Positions 17,509 to 26,696 of a stretch of 56,153 nucleotides of DNA are shown here, in pieces. Position 1 is the first letter of the stretch. Each line of letters starts with the position of its first letter. The DNA is from Bacillota bacterium. Its GTDB lineage: Bacteria; Bacillota; Negativicutes; Sporomusales; CTSoil-080. The stretch covers positions 1 through 56,153 of the forward strand of contig JAGGAC010000016.1 in NCBI GenBank assembly GCA_017889635.1, given 5' to 3'. The position numbers and the translations under genes are program-made. The notes beneath the pieces are model-generated. The model had not been told where the DNA came from and made no database searches. It saw only the letters and a program-made list of their open reading frames with translations.

Positions 17509-17556
17509 TTTGTCAAGCATTAATCCCATACCGGGATAGGCTTGATGCTTGACAAA
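17509..17556. repeat. Hairpin with 12-bp arms downstream of the EFR1 gene
   Basis: TTTGTCAAGCAT pairs with ATGCTTGACAAA, and inside ATCCC pairs with GGGAT. It may end the EFR1 transcript, though no T run follows. Its inner part CCGGGATAGGCTTG recurs at 19271-19284 on the far side of the TetR/EFR1 pair. Confidence 0.6.
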
Positions 17557-17589
17557 GTGCTCTTAGGACTACAGTTGTTAGGTTTATCC

Positions 17590-18498
17590 TTATTTCACTT
17601 TTGAATAAACTACTGACTTTGGATATTCGTTACTTGGCAGTAAACCATGCCCTTCCGCTGCCTTTTTAAACATCTTGTTCCATCTTTCTTTGTTAGCATT
17701 AAAATCAATTGCGCCTAATTTGCAAGCAGTTATACATTCGCAACAATGAATACATGCGGGATTACTTTTATCGACAACGAGTTTACTTTCATTGATAAAT
17801 AGGCGCTGAACTGAACATGAATTGATACATTTTCCGCATCTTACACATTTACTTTCATCTACGACTATTTGGGGATAAACATAGCTTTGCCAAAATCTTT
17901 CGTTAAAAATCAACTTTGCTTTTAATTTATTCTTGAAGCTTTGATAGTCTAAGTTATCTAAAATGTCTTCATTCTCTTTGATATTTGATAAATCCAGTTT
18001 TATGATCTTTTCAACTAAATCATTTATCAATGGTTCAGCCTCTTTCCCGGGCATTCCTACATTAATCTTGGTAGCCATTATTCGCGACATACAGTGAAAA
18101 GCTGCTATTTTTAATCCTAAAACATTTATTCTTCCTGTATCTTTGAGGAGTCTTGCTGATTCATAAAGACTAATTCCTGAAGAAATAGAACCATAGGTTA
18201 TAATAGGTAATGCTAATCCTCCCCAGCCATTTCCCGGTTTCGGCAATGCTTGGATCAGTTTTAGTACATTGTAATGCATGTGATGTGCATAAACAGGGCC
18301 ACCTATACAGATCAAATCATGGTTTCGCACAGTATTAATTAAAAATTCTCTAATAGTGTCCGTTTTGATAAAAATGTTTTTTCTTGTTGTGTCTACTATT
18401 TGAACTTCGATATTTTTACTTTGCATTTTTTCTTCTAGCATTCTTGCAACTTTTAAAGTATTGCCACCAGGACTAAAAACTAATATTACAACGTTCAT
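17590..18498 (-). CDS. EFR1-family flavodoxin-ferredoxin fusion
   Basis: A 302-residue electron-transfer protein. N-terminal flavodoxin-like domain (VFSPGGNTLKVARML near residue 7, GGPVYAHHMH near 68) and a C-terminal pair of [4Fe-4S] motifs: CVRCGKCINSC near 219 and CIHCCECITACKLG near 246. Physiological partner unknown. Ribosome site GGGAGG. It lies 63 bases after a TetR gene on the same strand, so the regulator probably controls it. Both genes are clearly more AT-rich than the feo genes before them, which suggests a later arrival. Confidence 0.85.
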   Translation of the reverse strand: MNVVILVFSPGGNTLKVARMLEEKMQSKNIEVQIVDTTRKNIFIKTDTIREFLINTVRNHDLICIGGPVYAHHMHYNVLKLIQALPKPGNGWGGLALPIITYGSISSGISLYESARLLKDTGRINVLGLKIAAFHCMSRIMATKINVGMPGKEAEPLINDLVEKIIKLDLSNIKENEDILDNLDYQSFKNKLKAKLIFNERFWQSYVYPQIVVDESKCVRCGKCINSCSVQRLFINESKLVVDKSNPACIHCCECITACKLGAIDFNANKERWNKMFKKAAEGHGLLPSNEYPKSVVYSKVK

Positions 18499-18561
18499 TT
18501 CAATTACCTCCCTTAATTCCGGTTAATAAAGAGCAGTCGACCGTTATTACCCTAAAAAAAT

Positions 18562-19143
18562 TTAATAGAACTGTGCAATTCCTCTAGCATGGTACATTAA
18601 AAATAATCTGATATTTTCAACAGCCCAATTATCACTCTTAAAGTGTTTAGATATTTCAAGAAGTGTTTCAATAAAATTAGTTGCCAAAATTTGCATAATG
18701 AAGTTTTCTGGAAATGTATTTACACATTTTTTCTTTATATTTTTCTCAAAGTGGTCCGTCATTATTTTAATTATATCATCCTTGTAGTTTTCATATTTCG
18801 AGCCTTGACTTTTATTCATAATAATAATAAATTCTTTTCTATGTTCTTCTATCATGTTGCCTATTTTTGTCGATAATATTTCTATCCTTTCAGTACTAAA
18901 ATCTTCAGGGTCATTATGCTCAACAATTTGAAACAGAAAATTATTAAAATAATGATAAAATGGAGTAGTTATAGCATAAAATAGCTCTTCTTTACTACTA
19001 AAATAATTATACAGATTACCATTACTAATTTGGGCCTTTTTAATTATTTTTCTAGTAGATGCCAGTTTGAAACCTTCATTCATGAAGACGTCGATAGCAG
19101 CCTGAATAATTCTATCTTTTATCTCTTCTTTTAGTATCTGCAT
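18562..19143 (-). CDS. TetR/AcrR-family regulator
   Basis: A 193-residue repressor-type protein starting MQILKEEIKDRI. The HTH is at about 8-55 (ASTRKIIKKAQISNGNLYNYF), the canonical TetR pattern, followed by an all-helical ligand domain. ATG 19143 is chosen because the homologous part starts there; the frame is open to 19311. A TTGACA at about 19200 and palindromic TGATATCA lie upstream, a plausible promoter/operator for autoregulation. Likely controls the EFR1 gene that follows. Confidence 0.85.
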   Translation of the reverse strand: MQILKEEIKDRIIQAAIDVFMNEGFKLASTRKIIKKAQISNGNLYNYFSSKEELFYAITTPFYHYFNNFLFQIVEHNDPEDFSTERIEILSTKIGNMIEEHRKEFIIIMNKSQGSKYENYKDDIIKIMTDHFEKNIKKKCVNTFPENFIMQILATNFIETLLEISKHFKSDNWAVENIRLFLMYHARGIAQFY

Positions 19144-19398
19144 TAACGAACACCCGCTCTCTATTATGAGAGTACTTGATATCATGTCAGTTGTCAATAG
19201 AACGTATATATTAAATTGTAATTCCGAGTAATCGGTTTTCAACGACCATGAAACCATTATGTTTGCCATGCCGGGATAGGCTTGCTGTAAAACTCCCATT
19301 AATAAACTCAAAATTTCAATTTTAACGAATAACAGCCTAGTAATCGATGTCCATATTATGATAAAATTTGGATATAAAAAAACTTAATGGAGTCGATT

Positions 19399-20064
19399 GT
19401 GAAGTTTAAATTTGTAACAAGCGTTCTTGTCTTTCTGCTCACTTTTAATTTCACCACAACTATCTATTCGACTGGTTACAGCCCGCTCGCAGGCAAAGTC
19501 ATTGTTATTGACCCTGGTCATGGTGGTATTTACCCCGGCGCTGTTATTAACGGTGTCCGCGAGGCTGATATAACCCTGGCGGTAGCACGTAAACTACGCT
19601 ACAGACTTATAAGATCAGGGGCGATGGTTATTTTAACACGAGTTAGTGATACGAACGTAGCCGGACCAAGAACTTCTCGCACCACAGATCTCCAAGCAAG
19701 AGTTAATATTGCGAGATTCTCACAGGCAAATATCTTTGTCAGCCTGCACGCAAACTCTACCCCTGATAGTAGAACAGCCGGCGCAATCAGCTTTTTTCCG
19801 GTTGGTCGGTCAAGCCATCTTGCTCAAGTCATTCAGCAATCACTTATCTGGGAAACTCACGCCACTAATGGCGGAGTTCGTCCGGCAGACTTTTATGTCC
19901 TTAAGAACAACCCAGTACCCTCAGCCCTAATTGAAATTGGTTTTTTGACTAATCCTATTGAATCCTCCCACCTAACAAATGCTCTTTATCAAAACCAATT
20001 AGCTGATGGTATTTACAGCGGGATCTATTGCTATTTTTTAGGCAGATATCCCCATTTGCTTTAA
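19399..20064 (+). CDS. N-acetylmuramoyl-L-alanine amidase, CwlD-like
   Basis: A 221-residue Amidase_3 zinc hydrolase with an N-terminal hydrophobic export segment. Zn ligands and catalytic residues are present: DPGHGG (His), the Glu of GVREADITL, SLHANS (His) and SALIEIGFLTNP (Glu). Length and lack of other domains match CwlD, which makes muramic-delta-lactam in the spore cortex. GTG 19399 is preferred because GGAG lies 6 bases before it; ATG 19387 is an alternative. Its stop overlaps the convergent EamA gene by four bases. Confidence 0.85.
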   Translation: MKFKFVTSVLVFLLTFNFTTTIYSTGYSPLAGKVIVIDPGHGGIYPGAVINGVREADITLAVARKLRYRLIRSGAMVILTRVSDTNVAGPRTSRTTDLQARVNIARFSQANIFVSLHANSTPDSRTAGAISFFPVGRSSHLAQVIQQSLIWETHATNGGVRPADFYVLKNNPVPSALIEIGFLTNPIESSHLTNALYQNQLADGIYSGIYCYFLGRYPHLL

Positions 20065-20423
20065 CGGCTTATAAAAAAGGCTCCCCCACATATCAGTAAA
20101 ATACCGATAACCCGATTAACGGAAAGCACCTCACCGAATAACAGACACCCTGCAGCAACCGCAAAAATATAATTTATTGCCGTAAGCGGAGCAACCACGC
20201 TTAACTCACTGTCTTTGAGAAGGTATATCCATAAAAGCAGATCAACGGCACAAGTAATTATCCCCATAACTACAAGCGGGTTTTGTATTACTTCCACTAC
20301 CAAACGCAGAATTCCCTGTACAGAATTTGGTTCACTTAGCGAACTAGAGCCAAATTTTATTAGTATCTCACCCAAGGTGTTGATACCACACCAGATAAGA
20401 ATAAGTATTATCAACCGTGACAA
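20061..20423 (-). CDS. Small EamA/DMT-type transporter protein
   Basis: A 120-residue, four-TM protein of the half-length EamA/SMR-like kind. The VVAPLTAINYIFAVAAGCLLFGEVLSVNRVIG segment is the DMT signature region. Such proteins usually dimerise; the substrate is unknown. An inverted repeat with an extended -10 (20532-20580) lies upstream and may hold its promoter. Confidence 0.75.
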   Translation of the reverse strand: MSRLIILILIWCGINTLGEILIKFGSSSLSEPNSVQGILRLVVEVIQNPLVVMGIITCAVDLLLWIYLLKDSELSVVAPLTAINYIFAVAAGCLLFGEVLSVNRVIGILLICGGAFFISR

Positions 20424-20479
20424 TAAATAGCACCTCTTTTTTTCCCTAATTTTAATAAACTACTTTGCAATTTGCAATA

Positions 20480-20510
20480 AAAAAAATGCCTTCACCACTT
20501 GGTGAAGGTT
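20480..20510 (-). terminator. Intrinsic terminator after the butyrate kinase-MFS operon
   Basis: CCTTCACC/GGTGAAGG stem, followed on the minus strand by CATTTTTTTT. It is downstream of the MFS gene. Confidence 0.75.
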
Positions 20511-20531
20511 TTGTTCTGAATAATATGTCAT

Positions 20532-20580
20532 CGGTTGGTATAATGTGAGAATTAGGAGGCCAAACACATTATACCAACCG
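20532..20580. repeat. Inverted repeat with 16-bp perfect arms carrying -10-like boxes
   Basis: CGGTTGGTATAATGTG and its exact complement flank 17 bases. Each arm contains TGGTATAAT, an extended -10 form, one on each strand pointing inward. The minus-strand one could drive the EamA gene. Confidence 0.6.
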
Positions 20581-20693
20581 TTGTTTCTTGAATTTATTAT
20601 AAGATAGTATTGTTACAGAAATATCACAGCTATGTGAACTTTTTTTATATAATGGTGCGATTCCAATAGCCGCATGCTTATTTTATACCTTTT

Positions 20694-22022
20694 CTAATGA
20701 GTTATCGTCTGTGTACTTGGTACACTCAGTCTTGCGCGATCGGTCGTGAAACTAACCCACAAAGCACTAATAAGCGGAACGCAAGCAAAGATTACTAAAT
20801 TCATCGGCACCGAGATATTGTAAGTCAACAATGCGCTCCCCACCAAAGGGCCGATAATTCCGCCAATCCGGCCTGCTCCATACCCCAGTGTTGTTCCGGT
20901 TGAGCGGCAGGTTATCGGATAATTTTGGGCGATATACGAACCGGTCACACACATCATACTATGCTGGCATGCGCCGGTAAAAAATAATAATATTGACAGT
21001 GCTATCGCGTTAGACAACTGCCCAATAGTGGCAGTAAACACGGCCAAACAAAACGCGATGACAATCAACGTCCTTTTACCGCCGAATTTATCCTGAGCCC
21101 ATCCGGAAATAGGAAGCCCCAGAATAAAGCCAGCATTCCAAGTCAGAGTAAAAAACAGGCTGACATTCAAAGACCATCCCAGCATTATCATTAATTTAGG
21201 AAGCCATGTAAGTACGCCAAAAGTAAAAATATAATTACAAATAAAGATCAGCCAGAACAGAAGGGTATTTTTCGCCAAGCCATTTCTAAATAGGGCTCTT
21301 AAATCACTCTTACCGGCATTAAAACCACTTAACTTATACTCATCTTCCGGTGCAGGCACGAATTTTGGATTAGCGGCTGTCAGTACTTTTACAATCTTCT
21401 CTTTTTGGCCCTTCCGCAAATAGTAACCCATTGATTCAGGCAGATAATACTGCCATATAATCAGAAATATCGGCATAGCTGCCACAAAAAACATAACCCG
21501 CCAACCGTATGTACTCATCAGCGCCAAACCTGCCAAAGTGGCAATTACTGTCCCGGATGGCTGCCCGGAAGTAACCCAGACTGTCAGCCGGCTCCGAATT
21601 GCTAAGGGGGAATATTCCGCCCCATAAGCAATCGCCAGCGGAAAAGCTCCGGCGAGGCCCAGACCAGCAATGGTTCGATATATGGCGAACTCCGTAAAAT
21701 TGCTTGATAAACCTACTGCGGCGGTAAATACACAATATATTGTCGTGGCAGCGACAAGCGCCAATCTGCGGCCAATCCATTCGGCAATCGGACCAAAAGC
21801 AATCGATCCGATAATCATTCCCACAAATCCATAGCTGCCAAGCAAACCAATTTGAGCCGGAGTCAAGGCCCAGTCTTTCATAAGGGATGGAACAACAAGC
21901 GAAAAGACATTCAGGTCGAACCCGTCAAAAATCGTTGTCCACATACATACCCAAAAAACATTTTTATAGAACCTATTGAAATTCCCCTGATCAATCACCT
22001 CATTAACCGCAACCGTCCGCAT
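20694..22022 (-). CDS. MFS transporter, aromatic-acid:H+ symporter type
   Basis: A 442-residue, 12-TM carrier. DGFDLNVFSLVVPSL in TM1 and GFVGMIIGSIAFGPIAEWIGRR (the family motif between TM2 and TM3) are as in the AAHS group (PcaK, BenK). Start 22022 is set by AAAAAGGGGG. It is the last gene of the cyclase-thiolase-ptb-buk operon, 45 bases after buk. With a transhydroxylase nearby, an aromatic acid such as gallate is the likely cargo, which is an inference. Confidence 0.85.
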   Translation of the reverse strand: MRTVAVNEVIDQGNFNRFYKNVFWVCMWTTIFDGFDLNVFSLVVPSLMKDWALTPAQIGLLGSYGFVGMIIGSIAFGPIAEWIGRRLALVAATTIYCVFTAAVGLSSNFTEFAIYRTIAGLGLAGAFPLAIAYGAEYSPLAIRSRLTVWVTSGQPSGTVIATLAGLALMSTYGWRVMFFVAAMPIFLIIWQYYLPESMGYYLRKGQKEKIVKVLTAANPKFVPAPEDEYKLSGFNAGKSDLRALFRNGLAKNTLLFWLIFICNYIFTFGVLTWLPKLMIMLGWSLNVSLFFTLTWNAGFILGLPISGWAQDKFGGKRTLIVIAFCLAVFTATIGQLSNAIALSILLFFTGACQHSMMCVTGSYIAQNYPITCRSTGTTLGYGAGRIGGIIGPLVGSALLTYNISVPMNLVIFACVPLISALWVSFTTDRARLSVPSTQTITH

Positions 22023-22067
22023 TAATAAGCCCCCTTTTTTTGCTTTAAGCCCGGTAATCATTTTCAC

Positions 22068-23150
22068 TTATTCAGGCGCAACAAATTCATGGGCTTCTTC
22101 CTCGCCCTTCAACACACGCAGTACCCCAAAGGCCAGCGCTTCCAGCTCGTTTTCCCCGGGGACAATTTCTACAGGTGCAATATACTTCACTTTGTCAATA
22201 ACCCAACTGGTAAACAGCTGCGAATTGGCAATTGCCCCTGTAAGGATAATAACATCCACCTTGCCATTGACAACGGTAGCCAGTTCCCCAATACCTTTCG
22301 CAACCTGATAGGCCATTGCATAATAAACACTTTCAGCAAATTTGTTACCGGCTTTTATTTTGGCTTCGACTTCAAGCGCATTGTTTGTTCCCAGGTAGGC
22401 GACCAGTCCGCCATTCCCCCGCATCCGCCTTACTGCCGCTTTTTGATCATAGGTACCGGAAAAACAAAGGTTTACCAATTGGCGGCACGGCACCCGGCCT
22501 GCTCTTTCCGGCGAAAATGGACCTTCTTCATCGGTAAGAACATCAATCATCTTGCCGCTATTGATTACTGATGCGGTAATTCCGCCCCCCATATGAGCAA
22601 CAACAATATTCATATCCGCCAAGCTCTTACCCAGCTTTTGGGCCACTTTTAATGAAACGGCGCGCATATTTAGTACATGACACGATGCTCTTCTGGTAAG
22701 CTCCGGAACACCTGACAGCCTGGCAACATCCTCAAGTTCGTCAACAACAACCGCATCATAAATAAAGGCCGGGATTTTTAACGGAGCTGCAATACTATCG
22801 GCAATAATTGCTCCCAGATTTGAAGCATGGTCATCAATCGGACGATAAGTCAGGAAGTCGACCATTGCTTTGGTGATTCGATAAGCACCACGCTTTAACG
22901 GAGGAAGCTTCCCGCCGCGCCCGGCAACTGCCGAAAGGCCCGCAATTTGAAAATTCTCCTGTTGTAAACATTCCATTATCGCCGCTTTGCGCATTTCTAA
23001 CTGGTCAACCATTGACTTATACTCAGCCAATTCAGCGGCATTATGCTCCACCGTCCTATGAAAAAGCTCCGTTTCATCCTGATATACCGCCAGCTTAGTC
23101 GAAGTCGACCCTGGATTAATCGAAAGTATTTGGTACTTATTTTCCCCCAT
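22068..23150 (-). CDS. buk: Butyrate kinase
   Basis: A 360-residue ASKHA-fold acyl kinase, converting butyryl phosphate and ADP to butyrate and ATP. Signature blocks: SINPGSTSTKLAVY (7-20), VAGRGGKLPPLKRGAY near 74, VVAHMGGGITASVI near 192, LTGAIANS near 300. Length fits Buk. ATG 23150 (MGENKYQ) is used, after GGGGGATTGGGGG. Partner gene ptb is 35 bases upstream. Branched-chain or other C4 acyl substrates are possible. Confidence 0.93.
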   Translation of the reverse strand: MGENKYQILSINPGSTSTKLAVYQDETELFHRTVEHNAAELAEYKSMVDQLEMRKAAIMECLQQENFQIAGLSAVAGRGGKLPPLKRGAYRITKAMVDFLTYRPIDDHASNLGAIIADSIAAPLKIPAFIYDAVVVDELEDVARLSGVPELTRRASCHVLNMRAVSLKVAQKLGKSLADMNIVVAHMGGGITASVINSGKMIDVLTDEEGPFSPERAGRVPCRQLVNLCFSGTYDQKAAVRRMRGNGGLVAYLGTNNALEVEAKIKAGNKFAESVYYAMAYQVAKGIGELATVVNGKVDVIILTGAIANSQLFTSWVIDKVKYIAPVEIVPGENELEALAFGVLRVLKGEEEAHEFVAPE

Positions 23151-23185
23151 CCCCCAATCCCCCCTTATAACCACCAGCTTATTTT

Positions 23186-24094
23186 CTAAGCTGAAGCCGC
23201 GGCCGCCAAGATTATCGGTAAATACTTACTTTCGGCTTCTGCCGCCCGCGATGTTAATACCAACGGTGCCTTCCCACCGATAACAATTCCGGCACTAATC
23301 GCTTGAGCTGAATATCTTAGCGCTTTGAGCAAAACGTTTCCGGTGACAAGATTAGGCACCACCAGCAGGTCAACATCGCCGCAAACCGGACTTTCATAAC
23401 CTTTTAGCTCTGCAGCCTGTTTCGAGATAGCCAAATCGTAGGAAATCGGCCCCTCAATAATACAGTCCGTAAAATTGCCTTGGAAATTCATCTTTTTCAA
23501 CGCATCAGCATCAACAGTATCTTGCATCTTGGGGTTTACCTGCTCCACCGCCGACAGAATAGCAACCTTAAGTCTGTCAAACCCCATCAGCCTCATGGTA
23601 TTTATGGCGTTCTCTAGGATAATCTTTTTCTGGGCAAGATCAGGAGCAACGCTTAACGCTGCGTCGGTTAGACCAAACAACTTATGATAGGCGGGAATCT
23701 CGACAATACTCAAGTGTGTCATCTGAGTTTCGGTACGGAAACCAGCTTGCTCACTAAGCAAAATTTTCATCATTTCGCCGGTCTGAAGCAAGCCCTTCAT
23801 CAGAAAATGGGCCTTACCGTCACTTATCATTCTGGCGGCTGCAAGTACAATGCCTTCAGTTGTCTCAACATTCACGATAGGGTAATCACTAGCTTGCTCA
23901 TTTAATATGGTTAATTGCCTTTTTATCCTTGCCTTATTCCCTATCAATAGTGGTTCTATAATTCCGACCCGTCTAGCCTGACAAACAGCTTCAAGTGTAT
24001 GCCTGTCTTCAGCTGCCATAACCGCTGCAACTTTTCGCTTGTTACTGTCGATGCTAAGATGCTCAATCAAGTGTCCGAAATTTTTGTAGCTCAT
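23186..24094 (-). CDS. ptb: Phosphate butyryltransferase
   Basis: A 302-residue phosphotransacylase, making butyryl phosphate from butyryl-CoA. Family blocks: KVAAVMAAEDRHTLEAV, HFLMKGLLQTGEMMK near 95, GFDRLKVAILSAVEQVNPKM near 175, CGDVDLLVVPNLVTGN near 240. Together with Buk it gives the ATP-yielding last step of the pathway. GGAGAGGGGC ribosome site. Confidence 0.93.
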   Translation of the reverse strand: MSYKNFGHLIEHLSIDSNKRKVAAVMAAEDRHTLEAVCQARRVGIIEPLLIGNKARIKRQLTILNEQASDYPIVNVETTEGIVLAAARMISDGKAHFLMKGLLQTGEMMKILLSEQAGFRTETQMTHLSIVEIPAYHKLFGLTDAALSVAPDLAQKKIILENAINTMRLMGFDRLKVAILSAVEQVNPKMQDTVDADALKKMNFQGNFTDCIIEGPISYDLAISKQAAELKGYESPVCGDVDLLVVPNLVTGNVLLKALRYSAQAISAGIVIGGKAPLVLTSRAAEAESKYLPIILAAAASA

Positions 24095-24156
24095 GTTATC
24101 CTGCCCCTCTCCCTACCAAGAAATTGCCCCCGCCTCAAAATAATCTCCCGGTTTAT

Positions 24157-25347
24157 CTAAACCAGTTCAATTACATCAGCAATTCCCATACCGCCACCAA
24201 TGCAAAGGGTAGCAATACCGTATTTCACTTTGCGCCGCTGCATTTCATAGAGCAAGGTCGTCAGAATTTTTGCTCCGGTGCAACCAAGCGGATGCCCCAA
24301 AGCAATAGCGCCGCCATTTACATTTAATATATCAGTGTTCATGTTCAGCTCTTTTATTACTGCCAAACACTGGGCCGCAAACGCTTCATTCATTTCTATC
24401 AGCCCAATGTCACCTAAATTCAGCCCCGCCACTTTAAGAGCTTTCCGAGCCGCTAAAGCCGGTCCAATCCCCATAATCTCCGGCGGCACTCCCACTACGG
24501 CCTGACTGCGTAAAACAGCAAGCGGCTTGAGGTTTTTCTTTTGCGCCGCCGTAGCTGACATGATAACCAGACAAGCGGCTCCGTCATTGCGACCGGTAGC
24601 ATTACCAGCGGTAACGGTTCCGTCGGCTTTGAAGGCTGGTTTTAGTTTAGCTAACCCCTCCATTGTCGTCAGACGCGGAAATTCGTCAGTATCAAAGCTA
24701 GCCGGCTCACCCTTTTTCTTGGGAATAGTAACCGGAATAATCTCGCTAGTAAATTTCCCGGTTTCAATAGCTACCTTAGCTTTCGCTTGGCTTCCAAACG
24801 CATATAAATCTTGTTCCTCACGACTAATCGCGTATTTAACTGCAAGGTTCTCTGCCGTCAGCCCCATGGTGAGCTGACCATAAACTTCTATCGGCTGCGA
24901 ACGGGGCTGACTTTCGATATTGGAATCGCACAAAACGCCGCTCCCTGATTTATAGCCGTAACGAGCGTCCCGCAAATAATATACGGCATTGCTCATGCTT
25001 TCAGTTCCGCCTGCGACTACTATTTCGGCCTGACCACACATAATAGCCTGAGCCCCATTATTAACAGCCTGCAGCCCGGAAGCACACTGGCGCATTACAG
25101 TATAGGCTGGTACATTAACAGGTACTCCGGCCTTCAAAGCGGCGACTCTTGCCAGATTAGCGGCCTCAGCGCTTTGTTTTGTCTGTCCAAAGATGACTTC
25201 ATCGATGGTTTCACTATCCACCTTGGCACGCCTTATCGCCTCTTTGATTACGTCTCTAGCCAAATCCTCTGGCTGAATATCACGCAACGCCCCGCCGATT
25301 TTCCCTACTGCCGTCCGTACGGCACTTACGATTACGACTTCTTCCAT
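24157..25347 (-). CDS. Thiolase (acetyl-CoA C-acetyltransferase type)
   Basis: A 396-residue degradative/biosynthetic thiolase. The acyl Cys is in MRQCASGLQAVN (near residue 88), with NEAFAAQ near 318, GHPLGCTGAK near 350 and the second catalytic Cys in TLCIGGGMG near 380. It can split acetoacetyl-CoA to two acetyl-CoA or run the reverse condensation. It sits between the cyclase gene (17 bases) and ptb, so it likely handles the C4 or C6 oxoacyl-CoA formed after ring opening. Confidence 0.92.
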   Translation of the reverse strand: MEEVVIVSAVRTAVGKIGGALRDIQPEDLARDVIKEAIRRAKVDSETIDEVIFGQTKQSAEAANLARVAALKAGVPVNVPAYTVMRQCASGLQAVNNGAQAIMCGQAEIVVAGGTESMSNAVYYLRDARYGYKSGSGVLCDSNIESQPRSQPIEVYGQLTMGLTAENLAVKYAISREEQDLYAFGSQAKAKVAIETGKFTSEIIPVTIPKKKGEPASFDTDEFPRLTTMEGLAKLKPAFKADGTVTAGNATGRNDGAACLVIMSATAAQKKNLKPLAVLRSQAVVGVPPEIMGIGPALAARKALKVAGLNLGDIGLIEMNEAFAAQCLAVIKELNMNTDILNVNGGAIALGHPLGCTGAKILTTLLYEMQRRKVKYGIATLCIGGGMGIADVIELV

Positions 25348-25363
25348 CCTGCGTCCCCCACCA

Positions 25364-26125
25364 CTATTCTTCTACAATAGCCACCAGACGTACCATACCG
25401 CCATCCGCCATCTCGCATTTAAAAGGGAAAGCTGCGATTGTACAACGTTTCCCGGTTACCGAGTCAACCTCTCCGCCAGCATTTTCGATGGTGACAATAC
25501 CGTTCCCCATCAATAATCGGTGACAAGGCTCGTATTCCGGGAACTCTACATCAGGATCTTTTCCTGTTTCCCTTCGGTATTCTTTATCCAGCCAAGGCAT
25601 TGTCTGGATTAGCGGATAGTGCCAAAGTGGGCTGTCGGTTGCACCCCAGGTTCCTGTAACTCCTTTGACTCCCTTATTAATCAACCACTTAGCGGCCTCA
25701 GGTCCAAGACCTGGGTAATAATTGAAATATGTATAATTATTGTAGCGCCAGTACTTATGCCACCCGGTATTAAAGACCACCCAGTCACCGGCCTCTATTT
25801 GCGGCGTTGCGGCCTCCAAGTCCGCCGGAGTAATAATATGCCACTTCTCCAAATGGCGGAAATCAACTACAACGCCTGTGCCATAGCAATTATTAAGCGG
25901 TATCTTGTCAAGATAGATGCCCCCTTCCTCAGGATGCAAAACATGGATCGGCGCATCCATATGTGTGCCGGCATGCAGTGTGCCGGTATAAACAACGCTC
26001 CGCTTGTGGAAGCGTTCTAAAAATTCTACCCGTTTGAACTCAAGATCCGAACGAGCTCCCGGAAAAGGCCAAAGCGGTGTGTCGACACCCCAAGGTTGTG
26101 ACAAATCGTAAATTTTTGTTGTCAT
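25364..26125 (-). CDS. Cyclase-family metal hydrolase, candidate dihydrophloroglucinol ring-opening enzyme
   Basis: A 253-residue protein of the cyclase/kynurenine formamidase superfamily. The metal site motif GTHMDAPIHVLHPEE (His-x3-Asp-x3-His) is at about 53-67. Later landmarks: WVVFNTGWHKYW and GTWGATDSPLWHYP. It is first in the operon with thiolase, ptb, buk and MFS, behind an RNA leader. A metal-dependent cyclohydrolase of this superfamily opens dihydrophloroglucinol in anaerobic phloroglucinol degradation, and the transhydroxylase next door makes phloroglucinol, so this role is attractive but inferred. No phloroglucinol reductase is in the window. Confidence 0.8.
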   Translation of the reverse strand: MTTKIYDLSQPWGVDTPLWPFPGARSDLEFKRVEFLERFHKRSVVYTGTLHAGTHMDAPIHVLHPEEGGIYLDKIPLNNCYGTGVVVDFRHLEKWHIITPADLEAATPQIEAGDWVVFNTGWHKYWRYNNYTYFNYYPGLGPEAAKWLINKGVKGVTGTWGATDSPLWHYPLIQTMPWLDKEYRRETGKDPDVEFPEYEPCHRLLMGNGIVTIENAGGEVDSVTGKRCTIAAFPFKCEMADGGMVRLVAIVEE

Positions 26126-26181
26126 GTGTTAATCCCCTTTCTCCACTTCAAAAATATCTTGCAATGCTGCCCCCAAAAACG

Positions 26182-26317
26182 AAAAACCCAGCTCGTAGAA
26201 AGCCAGCGATAATAATAATCGCTCAGCATTTCTAACGAGCTAGGCCAGCATATTTCGCCTCAGATTTTCATTCTGACAGCATATTCAAGCTACTCGCGAA
26301 AAGTATTCAATTAGCCG
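26182..26317 (-). ncRNA. Structured leader RNA with terminator, copy 1 (upstream of cyclase operon)
   Basis: On the minus strand: conserved GGCTAATTGAA, CGAGTAGCTTG (26296-26286), a TCAGA/TCTGA hairpin (26276-26260), AAATATGCTGGCC, then the terminator AGCTCG...CGAGCT (26241-26190) with a GGGTTTTT tail. The first CGAG can pair with the CTCG of the terminator arm, giving a competing antiterminator or aptamer stem. It ends 56 bases before the cyclase start. Copy 2 (30176-30306) has the same order; the terminator helix has G-C here where copy 2 has A-T. I know no riboswitch class with this core. Confidence 0.7.
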
Positions 26318-26330
26318 GGTCTTCATAACT

Positions 26331-26651
26331 TTATTTGTGATTTCTACCTTTGGTCAGCATGTAGCGCTCGCGAATTATTTGCAGGGCACTGATAAGAGCA
26401 CGTCTTGATCCAGTAAAAAGCCTATCTTCAAGTTCTTTAATAATCAAATTGAGTTCAGTCTCGATTGATTTCCCTCTAATGATCTCCGCAATAAAATCGC
26501 CGGTCAGCTGACAATATATCGGGACGGCGCAATCAATTATCTGCCCATTATCACTATTAACCTTTAGAATTATTGATACATATCTGTAAGTCTGGTGTAA
26601 ATCTGTCCCTTCAGGAAGTTGAGTATGCGCCGAAAAAAGCTGTGTTTTCAT
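26331..26651 (-). CDS. DUF3870 family protein
   Basis: A 106-residue protein: TQLFSAHTQLPEGTDLHQTY at the start, KVNSDNGQIIDCAVP in the middle, and TGDFIAEIIRGKSIE then a long helix to RERYM. These match the DUF3870 layout. Function unknown; members often lie near catabolic operons of anaerobes. GGAGCAGGTAG precedes the ATG. It lies between the transhydroxylase small subunit gene and RNA leader copy 1. A decayed partial copy lies before RNA copy 2. Confidence 0.8.
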   Translation of the reverse strand: MKTQLFSAHTQLPEGTDLHQTYRYVSIILKVNSDNGQIIDCAVPIYCQLTGDFIAEIIRGKSIETELNLIIKELEDRLFTGSRRALISALQIIRERYMLTKGRNHK

Positions 26652-26696
26652 CTACCTGCTCCTTTAGGTTGCTGCCTGATGCAGCAGCAGTTTATA

